Below, in pieces: positions 1-7,165 of a stretch of 16,699 bases of DNA. Position 1 is the first letter of the stretch, and each line of letters starts with the position of its first letter. The stretch is from DASUFH01 sp036274645 (GTDB lineage Bacteria; Acidobacteriota; Terriglobia; 20CM-2-55-15), in the NCBI GenBank assembly GCA_036274645.1, contig DASUFH010000322.1:1-16699 (forward strand), read 5' to 3'. The notes under the pieces are model-generated. The model did no database searches, was not told the DNA's origin, and saw only the letters and a list, made by a program, of their open reading frames with translations. The position numbers and the translations under genes were made by a program.

Positions 1-21
1 AATGAAAGAAGTTCATCGGAC

Positions 22-57
22 AATCGACAACAGTCCATGGACAATGGACAACCGGGG
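22..57. repeat. Partial copy of the arm of the inverted repeat at 13425-13717
   Basis: Bases 22-57 match the outer part of the right arm at 13682-13717, with 31 of 36 positions identical in an ungapped comparison by eye. Both copies run into a G-rich stretch. Only this outer part is visible here, because the window begins just upstream. The match shows that the 13425-13717 sequence is a dispersed repeat and not a single local structure. Confidence 0.6.
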
Positions 58-60
58 GAC

Positions 61-85
61 GGGCGGTCATAGACCGCCCCTACAG
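61..85. repeat. REP-like GC-rich palindrome, copy 1
   Basis: An 8-bp perfect stem (GGGCGGTC at 61-68, GACCGCCC at 72-79) has a 3-nt ATA loop and is followed by CTACAG. It is the shortest of three related intergenic palindromes in the window (others at 7934-7986 and 16511-16550), which share the core AGGGGCGGTC...GACCGCCCCT. It lies directly before murI and directly after a fragment of a second repeat family. Confidence 0.65.
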
Positions 86-120
86 CAAAACGCTGCCAGT
101 GCGATAGGATTACCGCCAGG

Positions 121-957
121 GTGAACACAAGAACCACCAGCCACACGCTGGGTTTTTTCGATTCGGGTTTCGGCGGGCTCAGTGTTGTTCGGGAAATCCG
201 CAAACGTCTTCCACAGCACAGCTTCGTCTATCTGGGAGATAACGGCCGGACACCCTATGGCTCCCGCCCACCGGATGTGATCCACCGTTTCACGCTTGAA
301 GGCGTTCAGGCCCTGTTCAACCGGGGCGCCGCCCTTATCGTCCTGGCCTGCAACACGTCGTCGAGCGTGGCGCTGCGGCGCATTCAGCAGGAGTATCTTC
401 CTGTCTCCTGCCCGGACCGTCGCGTTCTCGGCATTGTGATTCCCACGGCGGAGGAGGTATCCCAGTCCAGCCGAACGAAGATCGTCGGCGTGCTCGCCAC
501 CGAAGCGACGGTCGCGTCGCAGGCCTATCCGCAGGAGATCTTCAAAGTCGATCCTGTCGTTCAGGTGCGTCAGCAGGCCTGTCCGGCGCTGGTTCCGCTG
601 ATCGAAGCCGGAGACCTTGCCGCCGCCGGGGTTGCGGCTCGCGAATACGTGGATACCCTCGTTGCGAAGAATCCGGGAATCGACACGATCCTGCTGGGGT
701 GCACGCATTATGCCCTGATCGAGGACGCCATTCGAAAGGTCACGCCGGCCGGGATTCGCGTGGTCTCGCAGGGTTCCATCGTGGCCGAGAAGCTGGTGGA
801 CTACCTCGTTCGGCATCCGGAGATGGCCGCGCGACTGGACATGTCGGGAGCGGAAACCTTCCTCACCACCGCCTACTCGGAACGGATCGAGCGATTGGGA
901 ACGTTGTTTTATGGTTCGCCGATCGTCATGGAAACGATCCGCGAGTTGGTTCCGTGA
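121..957 (+). CDS. murI: Glutamate racemase
   Basis: Interconverts L- and D-glutamate in the cytoplasm, supplying D-Glu for peptidoglycan. The 278-residue product has the normal family length and both halves of the active site. FFDSGFGGLSV near residue 12 carries the Asp14-Ser15 pair. ACNTSS holds the first catalytic cysteine (Cys77). LGCTHY holds the second catalytic cysteine with its neighbouring histidine (Cys194, His196). YLGDNGRTPYG around residues 37-47 is the usual substrate-pocket loop. The start is a GTG at 121, chosen because the conserved beta-strand begins about ten residues later; no strong Shine-Dalgarno site precedes it (CCGCCAGG only). Next on the same strand, 108 bp away, is an SDR gene. 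The stop codon sits inside a short tandem repeat. Confidence 0.93.
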   Translation: MNTRTTSHTLGFFDSGFGGLSVVREIRKRLPQHSFVYLGDNGRTPYGSRPPDVIHRFTLEGVQALFNRGAALIVLACNTSSSVALRRIQQEYLPVSCPDRRVLGIVIPTAEEVSQSSRTKIVGVLATEATVASQAYPQEIFKVDPVVQVRQQACPALVPLIEAGDLAAAGVAAREYVDTLVAKNPGIDTILLGCTHYALIEDAIRKVTPAGIRVVSQGSIVAEKLVDYLVRHPEMAARLDMSGAETFLTTAYSERIERLGTLFYGSPIVMETIRELVP

Positions 958-996
958 GAGGTTCCGTGAGAGGTTCCATGACCTGGTTCCATGACT
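948..996. repeat. 12-13-nt tandem repeat spanning the murI stop codon
   Basis: Four head-to-tail units begin at 948, 960, 972 and 985. The first two are identical (GGTTCCGTGAGA); the next two are 13-nt variants (GGTTCCATGACCT, GGTTCCATGACTT). The murI stop (955-957) lies in the first unit, and every unit contains a TGA. This looks like local slippage duplication of the gene's 3' end. Confidence 0.75.
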
Positions 997-1065
997 TGCG
1001 CTTGGACCGTCGAGCCCGTATTCTCACGGCCGTAAGCGCACGCCTGTCTGTGCTGGAGAGACAAA

Positions 1066-2052
1066 ATGGACGCCACGCAATTCCGCGGTCGTAATGCCCT
1101 GATCACCGGAGGACTCGGTTTCATCGGCTCGAATCTCGCGCGCCGGCTGGTCGACTCCGGCGCCAACGTCACGCTCGTCGACAGTCTCATCCCGGAGTAT
1201 GGCGGCAATCTGTTCAATATCGCCGGGCTGGAAGACCGGTTGCGCGTCAACATCTCCGATGTTCGCGATGCATACAGCATGCGGTATCTCGTCCAGGGGC
1301 AGGATTACGTCTTCAACCTGGCGGGTCAGACGAGTCACATGGATTCCATGAGCGACCCGTATACCGATCTGGAAATCAATTGCCGCGCCCAGCTCTCAAT
1401 TCTGGAGGCGTGCCGAAAATACAATCGTGACGTCAAGGTGATCTTTGCCAGCACCCGGCAGCTCTATGGACGTCCGGACTATCTCCCGGTCGATGAGAAG
1501 CACCCGATCCGTCCCGCCGATGTGAACGGCGTGAACAAGATGTCCGGCGAGTGGTTCCACATCCTCTACAACAACGTTTACGGGATTCGCGCCTGCGCTC
1601 TCCGTCTGACCAATACGATCGGGCCGAGGATGCGCGTGAAGGACGCTCGACAGACGTTCATCGGAGTCTGGATTCGACTACTGCTGGAAGACAGTTCGTT
1701 TGAAGTGTGGGGCGGTGAGCAGCTGCGGGACTTCACGTTCGTCGACGACGCGGTGGATGCGTTCCTGCTCGCGGCCGCCAGCGAGCAGTCCAACGGACAG
1801 ATTTTCAACCTTGGCGGTAACTGCGTGCTCAGTCTGAAGCAGACAGCGGACCTTCTGGTCGAGGCTGTCGGGGCCGGGCGTTATACGGTGAAACCCTACC
1901 CGGAAGATCGAAAAGCCATCGATATCGGCGACTACTATGCCGACTACCAACACATACAGGCCCGGCTCGGCTGGGAGCCCACCACCCCGCTGGAAGACGC
2001 CGTCCGGATCACGATCGAGTTTTATCGGAAGAATCTAAAGCGCTATATCTGA
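1066..2052 (+). CDS. NAD-dependent epimerase/dehydratase (extended SDR), nucleotide-sugar type
   Basis: A 328-residue extended short-chain dehydrogenase, most like enzymes that modify nucleotide sugars for surface polysaccharides. The NAD(P)-binding Rossmann motif GGLGFIGSNLARRL is at residues 15-28, the adenine-ribose acidic residue is Asp39, and ASTRQLYG at 128-135 supplies the Ser/Thr of the active site. Where most members have YxxxK, this protein has N154-G-V-N-K158; codon 1525-1527 is AAC, so the tyrosine is genuinely absent. The downstream segment (LRLTNTIGPRMR, then RDFTFVDDAVDAF and IFNLGG) is normal for the family. SD GGAGAG at 1055-1060 supports the ATG. The stop is 2 bp from the stop of the convergent gene, so no separate terminator fits between them. 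Exact substrate is not predictable. Confidence 0.85.
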   Translation: MDATQFRGRNALITGGLGFIGSNLARRLVDSGANVTLVDSLIPEYGGNLFNIAGLEDRLRVNISDVRDAYSMRYLVQGQDYVFNLAGQTSHMDSMSDPYTDLEINCRAQLSILEACRKYNRDVKVIFASTRQLYGRPDYLPVDEKHPIRPADVNGVNKMSGEWFHILYNNVYGIRACALRLTNTIGPRMRVKDARQTFIGVWIRLLLEDSSFEVWGGEQLRDFTFVDDAVDAFLLAAASEQSNGQIFNLGGNCVLSLKQTADLLVEAVGAGRYTVKPYPEDRKAIDIGDYYADYQHIQARLGWEPTTPLEDAVRITIEFYRKNLKRYI

Positions 2053-2054
2053 TT

Positions 2055-2534
2055 TTAGTCGCGTCTCAGTTTGAAGTCGCCCTTGGCGTTGCCCTGAGTC
2101 CAGGTCCCTTTGATGGTGCGGTTGTACGATCCCATTGTTTCGAGTTTGCCGTCGGCGACGATATGGGTGACTTTGCCGTCGTCGTCCTTATAGTCGGTCT
2201 CGATGTGGACCATCCACTTCGCGGAATCCAGGGTCATGGTCGCGATGCTGGAGTTCGGTCCGGGATTGAACATGCCCCGGACGGCGAACACCGGCTTTCC
2301 GTCCCGGCCGATAACCGGTCTTTCCTTTCCGTCCGGATCGGTGACGACCTTGCCGCCCTTGTCCCGTTCCTTGTCGTCCCACTTCATGATGAAGGTAACC
2401 TGTTCGGCGTCTTTACCCCACTCGCCGTACCAGGACCCCGACAGCGGGTGCCCTTCCTGCGCGACGGCCCGGGGCGCCACCGCGAAAAATCCGGCCGTCA
2501 AAAGAGCCAATCCCATTGCAAGTTTCAATCGCAT
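2055..2534 (-). CDS. Exported hypothetical protein, 159 aa
   Basis: Residues 1-25 form a clear signal peptide (basic MRLK, hydrophobic core, cleavage near AVAQ-EG). The mature part is small, charged and rich in beta-type sequence: HPLSGSWYGEWGKD, FIMKWDDKE, a Lys/Asp-rich loop, then KWMVHIETDYK and TIKGTWTQGNAKGDFKLRRD. Repeated G-x-W and T-W-x-x-G patterns suggest a small lipocalin-like beta-barrel, but that is only an impression. SD GGAGG precedes the ATG. It lies 21 bp downstream of the 2556-3389 gene on the same strand and is probably its operon partner. Function unknown. Confidence 0.8.
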   Translation of the reverse strand: MRLKLAMGLALLTAGFFAVAPRAVAQEGHPLSGSWYGEWGKDAEQVTFIMKWDDKERDKGGKVVTDPDGKERPVIGRDGKPVFAVRGMFNPGPNSSIATMTLDSAKWMVHIETDYKDDDGKVTHIVADGKLETMGSYNRTIKGTWTQGNAKGDFKLRRD

Positions 2535-2555
2535 CCGACCTCCAACGCTTTCGCT

Positions 2556-3389
2556 TTACGGAATAATCAGGCTGTACCGGCTCACTGTCCCGTGAGTGCC
2601 GACGAGCAGCTCCGGCGCAAAATTATTATCCTGACAAACATACTCGAACAATTCGGTCCCCGCCCTGAACGTGAACGCCGCTGATCGGGAAAACGGCGCG
2701 GTGTATGCGCCCGGGTCGTCGATCGTGTAGTCGTAGTTCATATTCGAAGCCGACGTTCGTGTGAAACGCTCCGTCAGGTGGAGCGCTTCGGTGTGAGGGA
2801 ACTGTCCCCGGTCGATCCAGAATTTTTCATTAAAGCCGACTGTATCGACGACCAGCGTATCGCCTTCCCAGTGGCCGATGGAGTGACCGTAGTAGCTGGG
2901 GACAAGATCGCCGGGATGGGACCTGGCGTCCATATAAATGACGCGGAAGGTATGCGGCCCGCCGATATCCATGATGTAGATTCGCTGGAGTTCAGGCAGT
3001 TCCACGAACTCGACGCCGTAGGGTGTTAGAAACTGACGTACGCCTCCGGAAGGTTTGCAGCGGGTGTGCGGCTCCATGTTGTTCTGGCGGCGATCGTCGG
3101 ATACCGCCCGGGTCCAGTCCTGGTAAGGTACTTCAACCCCGGTTCCGCTGCCGCCGTTTCCATTGCCGAGAAGCCAGAGCCCCGCTTCTCCCGGCTTGCC
3201 GCTCATGAGCGTGACATGTCCACCGTTGGGCCATCGCGGCGCCGGTCCGGCATTGCCCTCGGCGCCAGCCGCCCCGCGGCCTGCGCCGCCCCGCGGCGCC
3301 TGCGGCGCGGCAAAGCCCGCAGCGATTGCTGCCGCAGCCAACAAGGAGAAGGCGGTCAGCGGGATAAGGACTTGTCGGGAGAGTCGCAC
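2556..3389 (-). CDS. Exported protein with the 'IDDPGAYT...CQDN' domain, function unknown
   Basis: A 277-residue secreted protein: signal peptide (1-27, MRLSRQVLIPLTAFSLLAAA...), a Gly/Ala/Pro-rich linker (about 30-50), then one conserved domain. Recognisable blocks are YGVEFVELPELQRIYIM, TFRVIYMDAR, YYGHSIGHWEGDTLVVDTVG, FNEKFW, PHTEALHLTERFTR, IDDPGAYT and YVCQDNN. I know this block pattern from uncharacterised proteins abundant in Acidobacteriota, but no activity is established to my knowledge. The same blocks recur in the C-terminal half of the 4002-5147 protein. Start is GTG at 3389, with GAGGAA nine bases upstream. Conserved Trp, His and acidic residues would suit ligand binding or hydrolysis, but no catalytic motif is clear. 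Confidence 0.82.
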   Translation of the reverse strand: MRLSRQVLIPLTAFSLLAAAAIAAGFAAPQAPRGGAGRGAAGAEGNAGPAPRWPNGGHVTLMSGKPGEAGLWLLGNGNGGSGTGVEVPYQDWTRAVSDDRRQNNMEPHTRCKPSGGVRQFLTPYGVEFVELPELQRIYIMDIGGPHTFRVIYMDARSHPGDLVPSYYGHSIGHWEGDTLVVDTVGFNEKFWIDRGQFPHTEALHLTERFTRTSASNMNYDYTIDDPGAYTAPFSRSAAFTFRAGTELFEYVCQDNNFAPELLVGTHGTVSRYSLIIP

Positions 3390-3494
3390 CTCTGAAATTT
3401 CCTCTTAAAAAAACTTTGCCGCGGGCCGCGTCCAGAACATTCCAAACACGTACCGCGGCTCAGTCACAAGGAAAGTACGGACAACCGTCAACAG

Positions 3495-3905
3495 TTACGG
3501 AGTGGTCAACTGACTGGACGCGGCGCCCAGACGCTGGCCGTCTTTAGTCAGCACGGTGCTGGCGTTGACGCGCGGCGTTCCGTTCTTCGCCATGCTGCCC
3601 GTCACCGTGAGTTCGGAACCAATCTCAATGGTCTTGCGGGTCAGCGGGGGATTCTGTCCCTGAAGCAGGTGCGGCGGCCCCATTTCGAATCCGTAGTTGG
3701 TAGTCTTGCCGGTCTCTTTATCCTTAACATTCATGTAGAACCAGACATGAGGATTCTGCCACTCGACCTTCGTCACGACACCGGTCAGCGTGACTTTCTT
3801 GTTAGCGTCGAATTCCGCCGAGAACGAATGATGCGCCAGGACGGGCGCAACGGTGGCAGCCAGAGCGCAACCCAAAGTCAAAAGCGCAAGTACACGATTT
3901 CTCAT
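3495..3905 (-). CDS. DUF6152-type exported protein
   Basis: A 136-residue protein. The signal peptide ends at PVLA-HHSF (residues 21-28), and the mature chain begins with the hallmark HHSFSAEFDANKKVTLTG, followed by VTKVEWQNPHVWFYMNVKD. This pattern matches the DUF6152 family as I recall it. The tail (IGSELTVTGSMAKNGTPRVNASTVLTKDGQRL) resembles a small OB-like beta fold; this is inference. The His-His at the predicted mature N-terminus and the NPH motif could bind a metal or cofactor, but nothing proves it. SD AAGGAG sits nine bases before the ATG. It is flanked by a free-standing 'CQDN' gene downstream and a fusion of both domains upstream. Confidence 0.85.
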   Translation of the reverse strand: MRNRVLALLTLGCALAATVAPVLAHHSFSAEFDANKKVTLTGVVTKVEWQNPHVWFYMNVKDKETGKTTNYGFEMGPPHLLQGQNPPLTRKTIEIGSELTVTGSMAKNGTPRVNASTVLTKDGQRLGAASSQLTTP

Positions 3906-4001
3906 CGTCCATCTCTCCTTGTTTGGCTAGCGAATTAAGAGTCTATGTTTACGGAAACCCCAGCTTGCTTGTCAATTAAAACTTGGTCCCGTCGCCACCC
4001 T

Positions 4002-5147
4002 CTATTGGCGGTTGTCCTGACAATAGTAAATGGGCAATTCCTCCCCGGGAATCCACTGCATGGTCCAGCTGCTGGTCCAATTTGCCGTGTAGGCGCCCGG
4101 ATCGTCAATGGTCACCTCATATTTCAAGGTGTAGAAGTCCGGACGGGAGATTTTCTCTATTAAGTGAAGATGATCCGTGTGGGGAAGACCGCCGTTGGAG
4201 AACCAGAACCGCTCATTGAATCCGATGGTATCGATCGTCAGCGTCGGACCGTCCCACTTGCCGACGGCGCGGCCATAATAAAGAGGATTATCCAGGTCAC
4301 CACGTTGTTGCCCACGCTGCTCACGGCCATCCAGGTAGATGAGGCGCCAGTTATGGTCCCCGCCACCGACCAGTACGAAGATCCGTTTGCGTTCCCGATC
4401 CTCAACAAATTGAACACCATAGGGTGTCTGGAACTGCCGCGGGCCTCCCGTGGGGAGACAGGAGAGGAACAGGGGATCATCCTTAAGGAAATTGGCCTGG
4501 CGATATTTAAAGAGGTCGCGCGCCCAGGGCTGGAACGGGGCGACCTTGTCGGCGTCTGCCGGATTCTTCAGGAGGCCGTCCATCGAAGTCTGCACATTCG
4601 CGCCGGTCTGCATCAACATGTATTGGCTGGGTTTGGCCCAATATCCGGTCTGTCCCTGAGGCGGTCCGAGCCGGGGAGTTCCGTCCGGCCAGTGCCACGC
4701 GGCCGCCGCGGGAGCTGCGGGCAGCCTGGCGGCTGAGGGCGGAAGGGGATTCGCGCCCGTAAAGACCTTTTTCCCGTCGGCCATGGCCACGGACCCACCA
4801 CCGGTGACGCCGCCCCAGACCTGCTTGCTGCCGTCACGGGCAGGACTGCCTTCAATCTTCAGCGAATCGCCCGGCTTGATCGAATCCCGTTTCCATCCGC
4901 CATGCTGCAAATCCACCGGACTCTCCAGCTCAACGGCCCAGTTGTTCAGACTGCCGGACGCATCCTTTACATTAAGAAAGATGTGAACATGGGGATTCGC
5001 CCAGTCCACGCTGGTCACGATGCCACTCAGCTGGACCTTTTTATTCATGTCGAATTTGGCTGCAAGCTCGTGATGTGCCGCGACAGGCAGAATCGCGAGG
5101 AGAACCACCACGCTGGCGGCAGCCAGACCGAAGACGACCTTACGCAT
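4002..5147 (-). CDS. Fusion of a DUF6152 domain with a C-terminal 'IDDPGAYT...CQDN' domain, exported
   Basis: 381 residues in three parts. Residues 1-24 are a signal peptide ending PVAA-HHEL. Residues 25 to about 130 are a DUF6152 domain (HHELAAKFDMNKKVQLSG, VDWANPHVHIFLNVKD, PGDSLKIEGSPARDGSKQVWG). A Pro/Ala-rich linker follows (about 132-152), then a domain equivalent to the 2556-3389 protein: YGVQFVEDRERKRIFVL, WRLIYLDGRE, YYGRAVGKWDGPTLTIDTIG, FNERFW, PHTDHLHLIEKISR, IDDPGAYT, YYCQDN. The chain stops just after CQDN, whereas the stand-alone version continues about 20 residues. SD AGGAGG lies nine bases before the ATG. A TATTAT on the minus strand at 5176-5171 is a possible -10. Fusion of the same two domains that are separately encoded next door implies that they work together. 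Confidence 0.85.
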   Translation of the reverse strand: MRKVVFGLAAASVVVLLAILPVAAHHELAAKFDMNKKVQLSGIVTSVDWANPHVHIFLNVKDASGSLNNWAVELESPVDLQHGGWKRDSIKPGDSLKIEGSPARDGSKQVWGGVTGGGSVAMADGKKVFTGANPLPPSAARLPAAPAAAAWHWPDGTPRLGPPQGQTGYWAKPSQYMLMQTGANVQTSMDGLLKNPADADKVAPFQPWARDLFKYRQANFLKDDPLFLSCLPTGGPRQFQTPYGVQFVEDRERKRIFVLVGGGDHNWRLIYLDGREQRGQQRGDLDNPLYYGRAVGKWDGPTLTIDTIGFNERFWFSNGGLPHTDHLHLIEKISRPDFYTLKYEVTIDDPGAYTANWTSSWTMQWIPGEELPIYYCQDNRQ

Positions 5148-5257
5148 TCATGTGCCTCCTGAGGGCAGCCATAATACACCGGAACTTATTTATTGGAATA
5201 GGTTGGGGGTCGAATTTTCCGGGCGGTTGAGCGTGGGGCGGTTTTGGTAGACTGACC

Positions 5258-5271
5258 CCTTATTAATAAGG
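5258..5271. promoter_or_regulatory. 14-bp perfect palindrome overlapping the ribosome binding site of the beta-propeller gene
   Basis: CCTTATTAATAAGG is a perfect palindrome, and its right end runs into the Shine-Dalgarno sequence AAGGAG (5268-5273) of the GTG start at 5281. It lies in the 133-bp gap between the divergent fusion gene and the propeller gene. It could be a protein operator. An RNA hairpin masking the SD is less likely, because the palindrome has no loop bases. No clear sigma-70 promoter was found for the plus strand here. Confidence 0.45.
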
Positions 5272-5280
5272 AGAACAACC

Positions 5281-6600
5281 GTGAAACGTACCGCAATCCA
5301 GCGCAGCTGGATGAAGCTGGCGGCGCTCTTGTTCATCGGCGCTTCCGTGGGTCTGGCGGCAGAAACCGATTCCTATTCGACCGCCGGTGAGTGGCGGCAG
5401 TGGGGCGGGCCGGGACGGAACTTCATCTCCAGCTCCAAAGAACTCGCGGACCTCTGGCCTTCCGGCGGTCCCCGCGTGATCTGGAGCCGGCCGCTCGGCC
5501 ACGGTCATTCCGCGATTACGTTTGATCAGTCCCGGTTGTTCACGATGTATCGTCCGGGCCGCGCCGCTTCAAGAACCACGGCCTGGGAGTCGCGCGAGCG
5601 CGTCATCGCGATGGATGCGGCGACGGGGAACACACTCTGGGAGTATGAATACGCTTCGGAACCGCTGAACTTCACCTACGGCGCCGGGCCTCACGCCACC
5701 CCCCTGGTCGTTCAGGATCTGCTGTTCACGGCCGGCACCAACAAGCAGATTCACGCCCTCGACAAGAAAACCGGCCGGGTCGTCTGGTCGCATGATCTGG
5801 TTAAGGAATATGGCGCCCCGCCGACACTCATTCGTCCCGCGGTCAAGGCCGGATACGCGTCCAGCCCGATTGCGTATAACGACACCGTGATCGTCGTCGC
5901 CGGAGGGAAGGGACAGTCGGTGATGTCCTTCCGGCAAAAAGACGGCGCGCTCGTCTGGAAGACCGGCGACTTCATCGTTGCTGAAGCCGCATCCCTCATT
6001 ATTGATGTCGATGGGCAGAAGCAGCTGGTTGTCGTCGGTGGTCAGACCATCAACGGCTTGAATCCGGAAGACGGAAAGATCCTCTGGTCGTTTGCTCACG
6101 ATACCGATGGCGACATGAACAACAGCACGCCGATCTGGGGACCCGATAACGTGCTGATCGTTTCCTCCGCCTACGATCAGGGAACCCGCGCGCTGAAACT
6201 CACCCGCGAACAGGGCACGACCCGGGCCGATCAGGTCTGGTTTACCAGCCGCTTCAAGCTGATGTTCGCAAACGCGATCCGGATCGATGACTACCTATAC
6301 GGAACGCATGGGGATTTCGGCCCCGCATTTCTGGCGGCGCTTAACGTCAAGACCGGACAAATCGCCTGGCAGACGCGGGGATACGGGCGGTCCAGTCTTG
6401 TCTGGGCCGACGGCAAGACACTTGTTCTCGACGAGGACGGACAACTGAGGCTCGTCCGGTTGACGCCCGAGGGCGCGACGGTCCTGGCGAGCGCCCAGAT
6501 CTTCAATACCACATCGTGGACCGCGCCAACGCTGATGGGCGGAACCCTCTACGCTCGGGATCGAGAAAAAATCGTCGCGCTGGACGTCGGGAAACACTGA
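5281..6600 (+). CDS. Exported PQQ-like beta-propeller protein
   Basis: 439 residues with a signal peptide (1-27, MKRTAIQRSWMKLAALLFIG...LAA-ET). The mature protein carries repeated propeller-blade signatures: VIAMDAATGNTLWEY, IHALDKKTGRVVWSH, VMSFRQKDGALVWKT, INGLNPEDGKILWSF and LAALNVKTGQIAWQT. These A-x-D-x-x-TG-x-x-x-W repeats define PQQ-like/BamB-like seven- or eight-bladed propellers. Nothing identifies bound PQQ or a catalytic site, so a structural or binding role in the periplasm is the safest call. GTG start with AAGGAG seven bases upstream. The gene ends exactly where a truncated epimerase gene on the other strand loses its homology (about 6601). Confidence 0.85.
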   Translation: MKRTAIQRSWMKLAALLFIGASVGLAAETDSYSTAGEWRQWGGPGRNFISSSKELADLWPSGGPRVIWSRPLGHGHSAITFDQSRLFTMYRPGRAASRTTAWESRERVIAMDAATGNTLWEYEYASEPLNFTYGAGPHATPLVVQDLLFTAGTNKQIHALDKKTGRVVWSHDLVKEYGAPPTLIRPAVKAGYASSPIAYNDTVIVVAGGKGQSVMSFRQKDGALVWKTGDFIVAEAASLIIDVDGQKQLVVVGGQTINGLNPEDGKILWSFAHDTDGDMNNSTPIWGPDNVLIVSSAYDQGTRALKLTREQGTTRADQVWFTSRFKLMFANAIRIDDYLYGTHGDFGPAFLAALNVKTGQIAWQTRGYGRSSLVWADGKTLVLDEDGQLRLVRLTPEGATVLASAQIFNTTSWTAPTLMGGTLYARDREKIVALDVGKH

Positions 6601-6602
6601 TC

Positions 6603-6686
6603 AACGACTTCATGATTTGCTCCATGGAGGGCGCGCGAGAGAATCCGTCCGACCTGTCCGGAACCGCCCGGTATGACCACCTTCAT
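6603..6686 (-). pseudogene. 5' remnant of an NAD-dependent epimerase gene (TIGR01777/SDR39U1-like)
   Basis: From ATG 6686 the minus strand encodes MKVVIPGGSGQVGRILSRAL followed by HGANHEVV. This is the first strand and GxxGxxG dinucleotide-binding turn of the TIGR01777 epimerase family, whose members normally continue into VLSR and run to about 300 residues. Here similarity stops after codon 28 (6603). The frame then reads DQCF... into the antisense of the beta-propeller gene and ends at 6549. The ATG overlaps the TGA of the upstream DCC gene as ATGA, a normal translational-coupling joint, so the start is original and only the body is lost. A deletion or rearrangement junction at about 6600-6602 explains it. 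Confidence 0.75.
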
Positions 6687-7162
6687 GTTAAGGCGCCCTC
6701 TGGAGCGTCCGGCGCCACCTCGTCGTGAAATCGCTGCCGGTAGGCAGGGTCCGGCATCAGGCACGTGTCATATCGTCCGAAGATCCGGTAACGGCGCCGC
6801 GCAACAAAGTCATATGCGGCATTCAACACCGCGTCGGGAAGGACGCCGAACACTCCAGGGAGACTCCAGGGCAAGCCCAGCGTCTTCAGAACGAAAAGCG
6901 CGGCCCGCGCGCGCCGCAGAATCTGCGGTCGATCCGAGTGATGGTTGACCACCAGGTAGAAGGTCTCGAGCGCTTCCGGATCGCCTCCGTAGCGCTGCAC
7001 AATGGAACGGCCCAACGGGCTCTGCAGGGCGGCATAATGAAACACGCCATTGGGGTCTCGCGGCAAAATGAAACCGATCAGGCGATTGCACAGCCCGCAC
7101 ACTCCGTCGTACAAGAGAAGATGCTGTCCGGCCGGGGAGGCCGGCCGCGCCGGTCCGTTCAT
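6683..7162 (-). CDS. DCC-family (DUF393) thiol-disulfide oxidoreductase-like protein
   Basis: 159 residues. LLLYDGVCGLCNRLIGFIL gives the defining DxxCxxC motif (Asp19, Cys22, Cys25), followed by the typical FHYAALQSPLG and a C-terminal part with ALNAAYDFVARRRYRIFG-type sequence (here VLNAAYDFVARRRYRIFGRY). The family is thioredoxin-like and is presumed to act in thiol-disulfide exchange; no substrate is known. No Shine-Dalgarno site precedes the ATG, and a -35/-10 pair on the minus strand (7199-7194 and about 7175-7170) would start transcription at or next to the ATG, so the mRNA is probably leaderless. It is divergent from a TetR gene over 17 bp and was followed by an epimerase gene, now a remnant. 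Confidence 0.85.
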   Translation of the reverse strand: MNGPARPASPAGQHLLLYDGVCGLCNRLIGFILPRDPNGVFHYAALQSPLGRSIVQRYGGDPEALETFYLVVNHHSDRPQILRRARAALFVLKTLGLPWSLPGVFGVLPDAVLNAAYDFVARRRYRIFGRYDTCLMPDPAYRQRFHDEVAPDAPEGALT

Positions 7163-7165
7163 GGT

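Noticed and set aside
67..816. A 249-codon minus-strand open frame opposite murI
   Set aside because: The glutamate racemase frame carries both catalytic cysteines and all family motifs; the antisense translation carries none.
999..1040. Nested short complementary segments (GCGCTT/AAGCGC, CCGT/ACGG) before the SDR gene as an attenuator
   Set aside because: Stems of four to six pairs with large loops are common by chance, and no U-tract or leader ORF accompanies them.
3390..3494. Promoter or terminator between the 'CQDN' and DUF6152 genes
   Set aside because: No convincing -35/-10 pair, hairpin or palindrome was visible in these 105 bp, so operon boundaries within 2055-5147 are left open.
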